From: Chloroflexota bacterium
Lineage (GTDB): Bacteria > Chloroflexota > Limnocylindria > Limnocylindrales > CSP1-4
Length of the DNA: 16,908 nt
Direction: 5' to 3'
Assembly (NCBI GenBank): GCA_030271555.1
Contig: JARXKQ010000002.1
Location: 1-16,908, forward strand
Below, one piece after another: positions 1-7,161 of the stretch. The translations under genes and the position numbers were made by a program. The notes beneath the pieces are model-generated. The model saw nothing but the letters and a program-made list of their open reading frames with translations. It was not told the DNA's origin and ran no database searches. Position 1 is the stretch's first letter. Every line of letters begins with the position of its first letter.

Positions 1-70
1 ACAGCTCGGACAGGTCCGCGAACCGTTCGGTTGTCAGCGGCCGGACATCCAGCTCGGCTGCGCCACTCAC
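1..70 (-). CDS. Possible GNAT-type acetyltransferase, N-terminal fragment (runs off left edge)
   Basis: Only the first 23 codons are in the window. The GTG start (complement of 68-70) overlaps the TGA stop of the upstream cupin gene in a GTGA arrangement, which supports a real, translationally coupled gene. The visible residues include LDVRPLTTERFADLSEL, which resembles the opening strand and helix of GNAT N-acetyltransferases (a 'V-R-P-L-t-x-E/D-r-f-x-d-L' start). The acetyl-CoA site would lie beyond the window, so the family call rests on this short stretch alone. It would be the third gene of the minus-strand unit that starts at 973. Any protein beginning with a similar amphipathic strand could look the same. 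Confidence 0.45.
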   Translation of the reverse strand, partial: MSGAAELDVRPLTTERFADLSEL

Positions 71-528
71 CAGGGCTCGCCCTCGTGCGAGTCGTACTCG
101 TCGCGCGTGCGCTGCCGCTCGGCCAGTGCGCCGGTGGCCTTGGTCGCGCCGCCGTGGGCCTGGGCTTCAGTGGCGGTCGCATCGACGACCGCAGGCTCAT
201 CGGTGCCGGCGAACTCAACGATGATCGCTCGCATCTCGGTCCCATCGGTATAAGCCCCGTGCAGGATGCCCGGCGGCCAGAGGACGGCCTCGCCATGGTT
301 GACCCTCGCGCGCTCGTCGCCGACCTGCACGTAGCCGCCACCGCTGATGACGACGAATAGCGCGGTGTTCGCCTCGTTGGCGTGCGGCTGGATCATCGCG
401 TAAGGCCCGAACGCGACCTCGGTCACTACCCCGCGTTCGTCGGAAAGAAGCAGCGCGCCGGCGACGCCCTTGGTTCCAGGCGGGCCCTCGGCGCGGCGAT
501 GCCCGGGTCCAAAACGGCGGATCTCCAT
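67..528 (-). CDS. Small cupin-domain protein
   Basis: This encodes a 153-residue protein with a single cupin barrel. The second cupin motif is clear at about residues 79-90: GEAVLWPPGILH fits G-x5-P-x-G-x2-H. The first motif, around residues 41-56 (GPYAMIQPHANEANTALF), keeps one His (H49) but has Asn where the second His usually sits and lacks the usual Glu, so the metal site is incomplete or altered. The region after residue about 115 is Ala/Thr/Glu-rich and probably a disordered tail. The ATG at 526-528 lies four bases after the stop of the upstream membrane protein gene, and its own stop overlaps the next gene's start, so it is the middle gene of a compact unit. Cupins of this size act as sugar or metabolite binders, isomerases or dioxygenases; no substrate can be named. 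Confidence 0.8.
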   Translation of the reverse strand: MEIRRFGPGHRRAEGPPGTKGVAGALLLSDERGVVTEVAFGPYAMIQPHANEANTALFVVISGGGYVQVGDERARVNHGEAVLWPPGILHGAYTDGTEMRAIIVEFAGTDEPAVVDATATEAQAHGGATKATGALAERQRTRDEYDSHEGEPW

Positions 529-532
529 GCGG

Positions 533-973
533 CTATCGCCGGCGGCGACTGCCCCGCGTGCGGCGTGAGCGAACTGTCGACTCGGCCGCCTTGTACTTGC
601 TCTGCGAGAAGAAGCGCGCGCGGCGCAGCTGCTCGTTGTAGGCCTCGATATATGGCGGGAAGTGGAAGAAGCGGATCCACACGAACGCCGAGATACCGAT
701 GACGATGAACAGCAGCACGAACAGGAAGTAGAACTGGAAGATCGTGCCGATCAGGACGAGCCCAAAGGTCACCAACCCGGTCCAGAGCAGCCATTCCTGC
801 ATCGCCCGCAGCGGTTCATGGCGGTGCAGCTGCCGAACGCGCACGTTGTACAGGACGACGGTCAGCACCAGCAGGACCGCAGCGGCGACCCAGATGGGGT
901 TGTAGATATCGGGGAAGTTCTGGAAGTTGAACTGGACCCCGGGGATCAGGTATTCATTGGGCGACAGGTTCAC
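533..973 (-). CDS. Small integral membrane protein, unknown function
   Basis: This is a 146-residue protein I do not recognise. Hydrophobic segments lie at about residues 27-44 and 64-103; the second stretch is long enough for two helices, giving about three membrane spans in all. An aromatic loop, RFFHFPPYIEAYNEQ, follows, then a very basic C-terminus that ends in a run of Arg (RRTRGSRRRR), which should face the cytoplasm. The start is the GTG at 971-973, 65 bp from the divergent purH start; no strong ribosome binding site is visible. It is the first gene of the minus-strand unit with the cupin gene four bases downstream. There is no motif pointing to transport or catalysis. The gene is well supported by membrane-protein composition and tight spacing. 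Confidence 0.7.
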   Translation of the reverse strand: MNLSPNEYLIPGVQFNFQNFPDIYNPIWVAAAVLLVLTVVLYNVRVRQLHRHEPLRAMQEWLLWTGLVTFGLVLIGTIFQFYFLFVLLFIVIGISAFVWIRFFHFPPYIEAYNEQLRRARFFSQSKYKAAESTVRSRRTRGSRRRR

Positions 974-995
974 GGCCGCAGGATAGCGCCTCGCC

Positions 996-1001
996 TATAC
1001 T
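996..1001 (+). promoter_or_regulatory. Candidate -10 element upstream of purH
   Basis: The hexamer TATACT sits in the 65-bp gap between the divergent membrane-protein gene and purH, 37 bases before the purH GTG. No convincing -35 box is seen at 16-18 bp spacing, so this is only a candidate. A purH ribosome binding site, AGGAG, is at 1030-1034, four bases before the start. Confidence 0.3.
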
Positions 1002-1038
1002 CGGCCAGCCAACTCGCGGAGAGGGACTTAGGAGAGAC

Positions 1039-2478
1039 GTGCGGGCCCTGCTCTCGGTCGCCGATAGCGACGGCATCGCGGAGTTTGGGCGCGAACTCGC
1101 GGCCCTGGGCGTAGAGCTCCATGCCGACCCCGACGCAGCCGCTGCCCTGGCTGAAGCGGGCGTCAGCGCACAGCCAGCTGACCCAAACGGATTGTCCTTT
1201 GATGGCTTCGACATCGTCGTCGCCAACGTCGAGCCGTTCGCGCGGAGGGTCGGCGATCAGGTCGTGCCGCTCGACGAGGCGATCGCGATGATCGACGTGA
1301 AGACGACGGCCTTGATGGCAGCCGCGGCGCGGAACTACTCATCGGTCGCGGTCGTGTCGAGCCCGCGTCACTACGCCGTCCTGGTCGAGGATTTGCGCAA
1401 TATGGGCGGGGTCTCGCCAGAGCTGCGGCAGCACCTGGCAGCCGACGCTTTGGCTGAAGTCGCAGCCTATTTCGCTGAGGTCGCGGGCTATCTCAACCAT
1501 CTGGGCGGGACGCGTTTCCCCAATCGCCTCGCCGTCGTCGTCGAGAAGGTGCGCGACCTGGGCTATGGCGAGAACCCGCAGCAGCAGGCCGCGTTCTACC
1601 GCGAGACGACCCACCGTTCAGGTTCACTCGCGGACGCGACCCAGCTCCAGGGCGATCAGCCCACTTTCAACGACTTGATCGATCTGGACGCGGCCTACCG
1701 GATTGCGACCGACTTCACGGCGCCCACCTGCTGCATCGTGAAACAGGCCAACCCCACCGGTCTGGCATCCGACGAGCTGCTCGCGCAGGCCTACGAGAGG
1801 GCGCTCGCGGGCGACCCGGTGTCCGCTTTCGGCGCGGTCGTTGCGCTGAATCGCGAGGTCGACGGCAACACCGCCGAAGCCCTGGCCGGCAATGCCTACG
1901 AGGCGATCGTCGCGCCCGCGTTCACGGCACCAGCACGCGAGATCCTGGCCGAAAAGCAGCGCCTGGCGCTGCTGGCCGTGCCCCACCGGATGAGCGAGGG
2001 CCTGTCCGATTACGGCATTGCCCGGCTCCATTTCGCCCGTGTCGACGGCGGTCTGCTGGTGGAGACGCGCGACACGGGTGACGTCGACCGCTCGCAGCTG
2101 CGCGTTGTGACCAACCGTCACCCAACGCTCGAGGAGCTGACCGACCTGTTGTTCGCGTGGCGTGCGGTGCGGCACGTAACGAGCAACGCGGTCGTGCTCG
2201 CCCATCACACCGCGCTCGTCGGCGTTGGCGCGGGCCAGGCGAGCCGCCTGACCGCGGTCGAGATCGCGCTGCACAAGGCCGCCGACCGCTCGAAGCTCGC
2301 CGTGCTCGCGTCAGACGCCTACTTCCCGTTCGCCGACGCGATCCAGCTCGCCGCGGAACGGGGCGTGACTGCAATCATTCAGCCGGGTGGCTCGGTCCGC
2401 GATGAGATGGCCATCGACGTCGCCAACCGTCACCATCTGGCGATGGTCTTCACCGGCAAGCGTCACTACCGCCACTAG
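1039..2478 (+). CDS. purH: PurH-like AICAR formyltransferase with degenerate IMP cyclohydrolase domain
   Basis: PurH performs the last two steps of de novo IMP synthesis: formylation of AICAR with 10-formyl-THF, then ring closure. The protein has 479 residues against about 510-530 usually. The C-terminal formyltransferase domain is clear: [14 protein letters not shown] (174-187), [15 protein letters not shown] (259-273), GVGAGQASR (395-403), SDAYFPF (425-431), [11 protein letters not shown] (446-456) and the end FTGKRHYRH. The N-terminal domain begins normally ([15 protein letters not shown]), but the segment between GVEL (24-27) and VVANVEPF (60-67) lacks the family's STGGT and RVKTLHP-x-HGG blocks, the LYPF Tyr is Glu65, and the IDIGG loop reads IDVKT. 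The catalytic Lys-His of the formyltransferase reads K235-Q236. The GTG start follows AGGAG. Cyclohydrolase activity looks lost; formyltransferase activity is uncertain. Codon composition matches the neighbours and the frame is open throughout. Confidence 0.88.
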   Translation: MRALLSVADSDGIAEFGRELAALGVELHADPDAAAALAEAGVSAQPADPNGLSFDGFDIVVANVEPFARRVGDQVVPLDEAIAMIDVKTTALMAAAARNYSSVAVVSSPRHYAVLVEDLRNMGGVSPELRQHLAADALAEVAAYFAEVAGYLNHLGGTRFPNRLAVVVEKVRDLGYGENPQQQAAFYRETTHRSGSLADATQLQGDQPTFNDLIDLDAAYRIATDFTAPTCCIVKQANPTGLASDELLAQAYERALAGDPVSAFGAVVALNREVDGNTAEALAGNAYEAIVAPAFTAPAREILAEKQRLALLAVPHRMSEGLSDYGIARLHFARVDGGLLVETRDTGDVDRSQLRVVTNRHPTLEELTDLLFAWRAVRHVTSNAVVLAHHTALVGVGAGQASRLTAVEIALHKAADRSKLAVLASDAYFPFADAIQLAAERGVTAIIQPGGSVRDEMAIDVANRHHLAMVFTGKRHYRH

Positions 2479-2488
2479 GGAGAGCCAA

Positions 2489-3466
2489 ATGGAAAGCCTG
2501 CTCGCCCTCGAGATGGTGCGCGTGACCGAGGCCGCGGCCATTGAAGCTGCCCGCCACATGGGGCGCGGCGACAACAAGGCCGCCGACCACGCCGCCGTTG
2601 AGGCGATGCGCCGCACCTTCGACGACGTCGATCTCGCCGGCACGATCGTCATCGGCGAGGGCGAGCGTGACAAGGCACCCATGTTGTACATCGGCGAGAG
2701 CGTGGGCCGGAGCATGCCCGGTCAGCCGGAGATCGACATCGCGGTCGATCCGCTGGAGGGCACGAACCTCGTCGCCCAGGGCAATGCCAACGCGATCACT
2801 GTGATTGCCGCATCAGAGAAGGGCGGCCTGTTCAACGCGCCGGACACGTACCTCGACAAGCTATGCGTGGGGCCGGATGTGGCGGGCAAGGTGGATATCC
2901 GCCTGCCGCCGGCCGAGAACCTGAACCGGATCGCGTCCGTCCTGGGCCGCAAGGTGGCCGACTTGACGGTCGTAATCCTGGACCGGCCACGCCACGAGGC
3001 ACTCATCAATGACGTGCGCGCGGCAGGCGCCCGCATAAAGCTCATCAGCGACGGCGATCTTTCAGCGGCGATCTCGTGCGCCGTCCGCGGCACCGGCGTG
3101 CACGCAGTGATGGGCATGGGCGGCGCGCCTGAGGGTGTCCTGACCGCGGCCGCACTGCGTTGTCTGGGCGGCGAGATCCAGGCGCGGCTGCGCTGGCGCA
3201 GCGACGCAGAACGCGATCGCGCCGTTTCGATGGGTGTCGACCCGTCGATGGAACGTGTCTACATGACGTCCGACCTGGCGCCGGGCAAGAACATCGTGTT
3301 CAGCGCGACCGGCGTGACCGACGGTGACCTGCTGAGCGGCGTCCGCTTCTTTGGTGGCGGCGCGCGAACGCACTCGCTGGTGATGGGCTATCAGACCAAG
3401 GAAGTGCGCTTCATCGACACGGTTCACATGTTCGACCGCGACAAGCCACCAGCCGTGCGGCTATAG
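2489..3466 (+). CDS. glpX: Class II fructose-1,6-bisphosphatase (GlpX type)
   Basis: This enzyme hydrolyses fructose 1,6-bisphosphate to fructose 6-phosphate in gluconeogenesis; in some phototrophs and autotrophs the family also acts on sedoheptulose 1,7-bisphosphate. The protein has 325 residues, normal for the family. Diagnostic motifs are [17 protein letters not shown] (25-41), [16 protein letters not shown] (51-66), the metal/phosphate loop [12 protein letters not shown] (82-93), [11 protein letters not shown] (185-195) and [16 protein letters not shown] (201-216). Likely metal ligands by family comparison are D28, E57, D87 and E90. I chose the ATG at 2489 because the protein then begins exactly as the family does and an AGGGAGAG ribosome binding site (2477-2484) overlaps the purH stop. 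The frame is open further upstream into purH, which is not a real extension. It is probably co-transcribed with purH. Confidence 0.95.
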   Translation: MESLLALEMVRVTEAAAIEAARHMGRGDNKAADHAAVEAMRRTFDDVDLAGTIVIGEGERDKAPMLYIGESVGRSMPGQPEIDIAVDPLEGTNLVAQGNANAITVIAASEKGGLFNAPDTYLDKLCVGPDVAGKVDIRLPPAENLNRIASVLGRKVADLTVVILDRPRHEALINDVRAAGARIKLISDGDLSAAISCAVRGTGVHAVMGMGGAPEGVLTAAALRCLGGEIQARLRWRSDAERDRAVSMGVDPSMERVYMTSDLAPGKNIVFSATGVTDGDLLSGVRFFGGGARTHSLVMGYQTKEVRFIDTVHMFDRDKPPAVRL

Positions 3467-3481
3467 CACAGCGCACTTCAA

Positions 3482-3850
3482 ATGCTCGGGATTGTCCTGC
3501 TCCTGGTTACCGCCATTCTCTCGGCCTGGGTCGCTACGCAGTTCTGGGACTACCCCGCTTGGCCGCGCTACCTCGTCTCATTCATTGCGCTACTTGACGT
3601 CATCGCAATCGTCGCGGTCCTGGTGCGACAGCGTTGGTCTCGACGGTTGACGATGATCCTCATGGGTACTCAGTTCATAGGTGTCGACGCCGTCCTCGTG
3701 GTAGCAGCAGGTGTCCTGGTGCGTGACAACGATTTAGGGGCATCTCTCACTCTGATCCCGATCTTCTTCATCCTGCCCGCCCTCTTGAACTCGGCTATCG
3801 CACTAGTAGTCGCAAGATCCATCGGCAAGTTGGCCTGGCTTGACCGTTAG
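3482..3850 (+). CDS. Four-helix small membrane protein, lower GC than neighbours
   Basis: This 122-residue protein is not recognised. It has four hydrophobic segments at about residues 2-22, 29-47, 56-79 and 87-112, joined by short loops (QRWSRR at about 50-55 is the main positive loop), which fits a small integral membrane protein. It starts 15 bases after glpX without a visible ribosome binding site, and its end overlaps the next gene's TTG start by 11 bases. By direct count the G+C over 3481-3840 is about 58%, lower than the adjacent genes, and it uses codons such as TTA, CTA and GTA that are rare nearby. This could be a recently acquired or fast-evolving gene, though hydrophobic proteins are naturally somewhat lower in GC. 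No function can be assigned. Confidence 0.65.
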   Translation: MLGIVLLLVTAILSAWVATQFWDYPAWPRYLVSFIALLDVIAIVAVLVRQRWSRRLTMILMGTQFIGVDAVLVVAAGVLVRDNDLGASLTLIPIFFILPALLNSAIALVVARSIGKLAWLDR

Positions 3851-5114
3851 CACGAAGCGCAGCTCCGTCTTCAAGGGCATCACCCGTAACGTCGCCGCGC
3901 TGGCGCTGGTCAGCCTCCTGACCGACGTCTCGTCGGAGATGCTGGTCTACCTCGTGCCGCTCTACCTGGCGAACGTGTTGCTCGCCGGCCCGGCGATCAT
4001 CGGTCTGATCGAGGGCATCGCCGAGAGCGCGGCGGCGGCCGTGAAGCTGGTCAGCGGCGCGCTGAGCGACCGGCTGGGCCGGCGGAAGCTGCTTGTGGGC
4101 ATCGGCTACGGCTCATCGACCCTGGCCAAGGCGCTGTTCGTCGTTGCCACCTCCTGGCCTCTCGTCCTGCTGGCGCGTTTGGGCGATCGACTCGGCAAGG
4201 GCATCCGCACCGCACCGCGCGATGCCCTGATCGCCGACTCGACTGACGCGCCCTATCGCGGCCGCGCGTTTGGATTTCACCGCGCGATGGACACGCTGGG
4301 TGCCTTCTTCGGTGTGATCGCGGCGCTCGTGATCGTGATCGTCGCGGCAGGCGGCGAGCGCCAGCTCGACGCACCAACTTTCCAGCTGATCGCGCTGATC
4401 GCGCTAATTCCGGCCGCTCTGGCAGTCGGGGTCATCTTTATCGGCGTCCGGGATGTGCGCCGTGCGCCCAAGGCGACGACGGTGGAATCAGCTCCCGCGG
4501 GGAGTCGGTGGCAGCGGCTCATGGCCACCGCGCGCCAATTGCCGCGGCCGTTCTGGCTGTTCGTCGCCGCCAACACGTTGTTCGCGCTGGGCAATTCGAG
4601 CGACGCGTTCCTGGCATTGCGGACACAGCAGCTGGGCGCGGTGCTGACCGATCTGCTGCTGATGATCGTGGCGATGAACCTGGTCGATACGCTCATCTCG
4701 TTCCCGGCCGGCGCGCTGAGCGACAGGTTCGGCCGGCGCGCACCACTGGTGATCGCGTGGCTGGTCTACGCGGCGGCGTACGCCGGCTTCGCCCTGGCGG
4801 CCTCGCCGATCGCGGCCGCCGGACTTTGGATCCTTTATGGCGCGTACTACGGCATCAACGAGGCCGTCGGCCGCGCGTTCATCGCCGACGTCACGCCGGC
4901 CAATCTGCGCGCGACGGGCTACGGCATCCTCAACGCGGCGATTGCGGTCGCAGTGCTGCCCGCCTCGGTCGTGGCGGGGTTGCTGTGGGACGCGTACGGG
5001 CCGCCGATTCCTTTCTGGATCGGCGCAGCATTCGCGCTGGCCGCAGTCGTCGTATTGCTCCTGATTCGCACGCACAGCAACGGAGCGCGACCAGCAACCA
5101 TGGCAACCGCATGA
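3840..5114 (+). CDS. MFS transporter
   Basis: The product is a 424-residue major facilitator superfamily permease with about 12 hydrophobic segments in two six-helix halves. The first half shows LLTDVSSEMLVYLVPLYL (21-38), typical of a bacterial MFS subgroup of unknown substrate, followed by the loop 2-3 signature GALSDRLGRRK (74-84) and LARLGDRLGKGIRTAPRDAL (about 111-130). The second half repeats the signature as GALSDRFGRR. The protein begins at TTG 3840, the only start that keeps the conserved N-terminus; it overlaps the previous gene by 11 bases. Its stop overlaps the phoD start as ATGA, so the two are translationally coupled. The substrate cannot be inferred from sequence; coupling to a phosphatase could hint at a phosphorylated compound, but this is guesswork. 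Confidence 0.88.
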   Translation: MTVSTKRSSVFKGITRNVAALALVSLLTDVSSEMLVYLVPLYLANVLLAGPAIIGLIEGIAESAAAAVKLVSGALSDRLGRRKLLVGIGYGSSTLAKALFVVATSWPLVLLARLGDRLGKGIRTAPRDALIADSTDAPYRGRAFGFHRAMDTLGAFFGVIAALVIVIVAAGGERQLDAPTFQLIALIALIPAALAVGVIFIGVRDVRRAPKATTVESAPAGSRWQRLMATARQLPRPFWLFVAANTLFALGNSSDAFLALRTQQLGAVLTDLLLMIVAMNLVDTLISFPAGALSDRFGRRAPLVIAWLVYAAAYAGFALAASPIAAAGLWILYGAYYGINEAVGRAFIADVTPANLRATGYGILNAAIAVAVLPASVVAGLLWDAYGPPIPFWIGAAFALAAVVVLLLIRTHSNGARPATMATA

Positions 5115-6607
5115 GCAGCTTCCGCCACGGCGTAGCCAGCGGTGACCCGACCCCGGATCGAGTCGTTATCTGGACACGTTTTTCAGGGAGTCCGGCCCAG
5201 GACCCGGCAGAGTTGCGCTGGACCGTTGCCGAAGACGACCGCTTCAAGGCGGTTGTCGGCTCCGGGTCGGTGACTGCCGGACCAGACACCGACTTCACCG
5301 CCCAGGTAGATGTCGGCGGTTTGGAGCCCGCCACCCACTACTGGTATCGGTTTGAGGCTCCGGAGGGAGACGTGTCGCCAACGGGTAGGACGAAGACATT
5401 GCCCGCAGGCAATGTCGAAAGGGTCAGATTCGGGGTCGTGTCGTGCGCGAAGTTCAACGCCGGCTTCTTCAACGGCTACGGCCGCTTGGCCGACCGCGCG
5501 GACCTCGATTTCGTGCTGCACCTGGGCGACTACATCTACGAGGCGTCGGAGACACCGCCGGCGAATCAGACACCGGGCGCCGACATCGGCCGGCCGTTCG
5601 AGCCGCGCAACGAATGCGTGACGCTCGCCGACTACCGGACGCGCTACGCCCAATACCACGCCGATCCCGACACGCAGGCGATGCATGCCGCGCACCCGCT
5701 GATCGCCACGCTTGACGATCACGAGTTCGCCGACGGCGCATGGCGCGGCGGCTCCGACAACCACGACGAGCAGCGCGACGGCCCGTGGGCGGACCGCCGT
5801 GCGGCTGCATTCCGGGCGCGGCGCGAATGGCTGCCGGTGCGCCTGCCCGACCCGGCCCAGCTCGATCGCGTCTATCGCTCAGTTGCGCTGGGCAACCTCG
5901 CCGACATGTTCATCATCGACACCCGTACAGGGCGCGACCAGCCAGTCAAGGGATCGGCCGCGGCCGATCCGGCGCGGACCCAGCTGGGCCACGTCCAGCG
6001 TGACTGGCTTTTCGACGGCTTGAGGAAGTCGCGCGCCAAGTGGCGACTCCTCGCCAACTCCTCGATCCTGGGCCGCACCTGGGCGCGCGGCATCCCCAAG
6101 GAGCTGCATGACGGGCTTGCCTGGCTGAAGCTCATCAACACTGGCGGCGAAGGTCCCGACGCCGACCAGTGGGAGGGCTATCCGTACGAGCGCAACCTGC
6201 TCATCGAGCACCTCGCGCGCGAGAACACGGTTGTGCTGTCGGGCGACATCCACATCGGCATGGCGCTCCAGCTCGAACGCGCCGGCGCGCCCGGCAAGTC
6301 GATCGCACCCGAATTCGTCACGGCCAGCCTGACCTCACAGAACCTGGACGACAAGACCGGCTGGGGCTACCGGATCAAGTCACCCGCGGTCGAGCGCGAG
6401 TTCCTGGCTGCGCTGTCGAACGTGCTCTGGACCGACATGGACAGCCACGGCTACATGCTGGCCGACCTGACGCCCGATCGGTTGCGCATCGAGTGGTGGT
6501 TCGTCGATACGGTCCTGGAGCGGACGCACAACGAGCGGTTGGGGGCCTCAGCCGAGGTTAAGGCGGGCAGCCCGGAGATCGTGAACTACAACTTCCCCAC
6601 GACCTGA
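5111..6607 (+). CDS. phoD: PhoD-family alkaline phosphatase/phosphodiesterase without signal peptide
   Basis: This 498-residue metallophosphoesterase resembles PhoD enzymes, which cleave phosphate mono- or diesters using a Fe/Ca or similar metal centre. The N-terminal Fibronectin-like PhoD domain starts at once with FRHGVASGDPTPDRVVIWTR (4-23). The catalytic domain has SCAKFNAGFFNGYGRLADR (111-129), the metal motif HLGDYIYE (137-144, D140 and Y143), LDDHEFADGAW (201-211) and SGDIHIG (377-383). These cover the usual Cys, Asp, Tyr and His positions. Classical PhoD proteins carry a Tat signal peptide; here the protein begins directly with the mature N-terminus and the upstream in-frame codons lie inside the MFS gene and do not form a signal, so a cytoplasmic location is predicted. 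The ATG at 5111 overlaps the MFS stop. The 3' end overlaps folK by 22 bp, tail to tail. Confidence 0.9.
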   Translation: MSSFRHGVASGDPTPDRVVIWTRFSGSPAQDPAELRWTVAEDDRFKAVVGSGSVTAGPDTDFTAQVDVGGLEPATHYWYRFEAPEGDVSPTGRTKTLPAGNVERVRFGVVSCAKFNAGFFNGYGRLADRADLDFVLHLGDYIYEASETPPANQTPGADIGRPFEPRNECVTLADYRTRYAQYHADPDTQAMHAAHPLIATLDDHEFADGAWRGGSDNHDEQRDGPWADRRAAAFRARREWLPVRLPDPAQLDRVYRSVALGNLADMFIIDTRTGRDQPVKGSAAADPARTQLGHVQRDWLFDGLRKSRAKWRLLANSSILGRTWARGIPKELHDGLAWLKLINTGGEGPDADQWEGYPYERNLLIEHLARENTVVLSGDIHIGMALQLERAGAPGKSIAPEFVTASLTSQNLDDKTGWGYRIKSPAVEREFLAALSNVLWTDMDSHGYMLADLTPDRLRIEWWFVDTVLERTHNERLGASAEVKAGSPEIVNYNFPTT

Positions 6608-7128
6608 ACGGCGTTTTGGGACTCATCCGCGGCCACGCGCCGGCGGGCGGCCTCGACCGACTCTCCCCAGCCTGGTGGGACCAGCCACGGGGCAAGGTCG
6701 GCCAGGGGCGCGAGCACGAAGAGGCGCGCCTGGGCATCCTTGTGCGGGACTTCCAACCAGCGGCCATTTGGCCGCACGACCTTGATCTGGTGGCGGCCGA
6801 ACATGAGCAAATCCAGGTCGATCTCGCGCGGGCCCCAGCGGCGCCGGACCTTGCGGCCGATGGCAATTTCGAGCACCTTGAGGGTCGCCATGAGTGCCAG
6901 CGCGCCGGTCTCCGGATCGGCGCCGTTCGGAACGTCGAGCGCCACCACGGCATTCAGGAAGTCCGGCTGGTCGGTCACTCCGACGGGCTTGGTCCGGTAC
7001 AGGCGGGAAACGCCGCGCAGGCCTACGCCGGGCAACGCACCCAGGGCACGCACCGCGTGGCGCAGGTTGGCGCGGGTGTCGCCAACGTTCGCGCCCAGAC
7101 CCACATAAGCCCGCACATGCTTGGCCAT
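6586..7128 (-). CDS. folK: 2-amino-4-hydroxy-6-hydroxymethyldihydropteridine pyrophosphokinase
   Basis: FolK (HPPK) transfers pyrophosphate from ATP to 6-hydroxymethyl-7,8-dihydropterin in folate synthesis, in the cytoplasm. The 180-residue product shows the full family pattern: AYVGLGANVGD (7-17), YRTKPVGVTDQPDFLNAVV (44-62), RRWGPREIDLDLLMFG (96-111) with the two magnesium Asp residues D104 and D106, and VPHKDAQARLFVLAPLADLAP (127-147). I chose the ATG at 7126-7128 because it gives the normal FolK N-terminus; the frame is open further upstream but that would run through the divergent gene. A weak GAAGG lies eight bases before the start. It stands alone rather than next to folP or folB in this window. 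The purH product uses a folate cofactor, but there is no operon link. Confidence 0.94.
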   Translation of the reverse strand: MAKHVRAYVGLGANVGDTRANLRHAVRALGALPGVGLRGVSRLYRTKPVGVTDQPDFLNAVVALDVPNGADPETGALALMATLKVLEIAIGRKVRRRWGPREIDLDLLMFGRHQIKVVRPNGRWLEVPHKDAQARLFVLAPLADLAPWLVPPGWGESVEAARRRVAADESQNAVQVVGKL

Positions 7129-7141
7129 GTTGCTGCCTTCA

Positions 7142-7151
7142 AATCTAGACT
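7142..7151. promoter_or_regulatory. Overlapping divergent -10-like elements between folK and the 7162 gene
   Basis: The 33-bp gap between two divergent starts centres on the palindrome TCTAGA (7144-7149). Read on the plus strand it gives TAGACT (7146-7151), 10 bases before the ATG at 7162; read on the minus strand it gives TAGATT (7147-7142), 13 bases before the folK ATG. Both are good -10 matches. The plus-strand transcript would have almost no leader. -35 boxes are poor (TTGGCC at 7121-7126 with a long 19-bp spacer for the plus strand). Confidence 0.45.
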
Positions 7152-7161
7152 CAGGCCGCCT

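Noticed and set aside
2387..2488. Upstream extension of glpX inside purH
   Set aside because: It overlaps conserved purH codons; the ATG at 2489 has a ribosome binding site and the family N-terminus.
4508..5110. Extension of the phoD frame upstream into the MFS gene
   Set aside because: The translated stretch is Arg-rich and has no signal peptide; the ATG at 5111 begins exactly at the PhoD domain.
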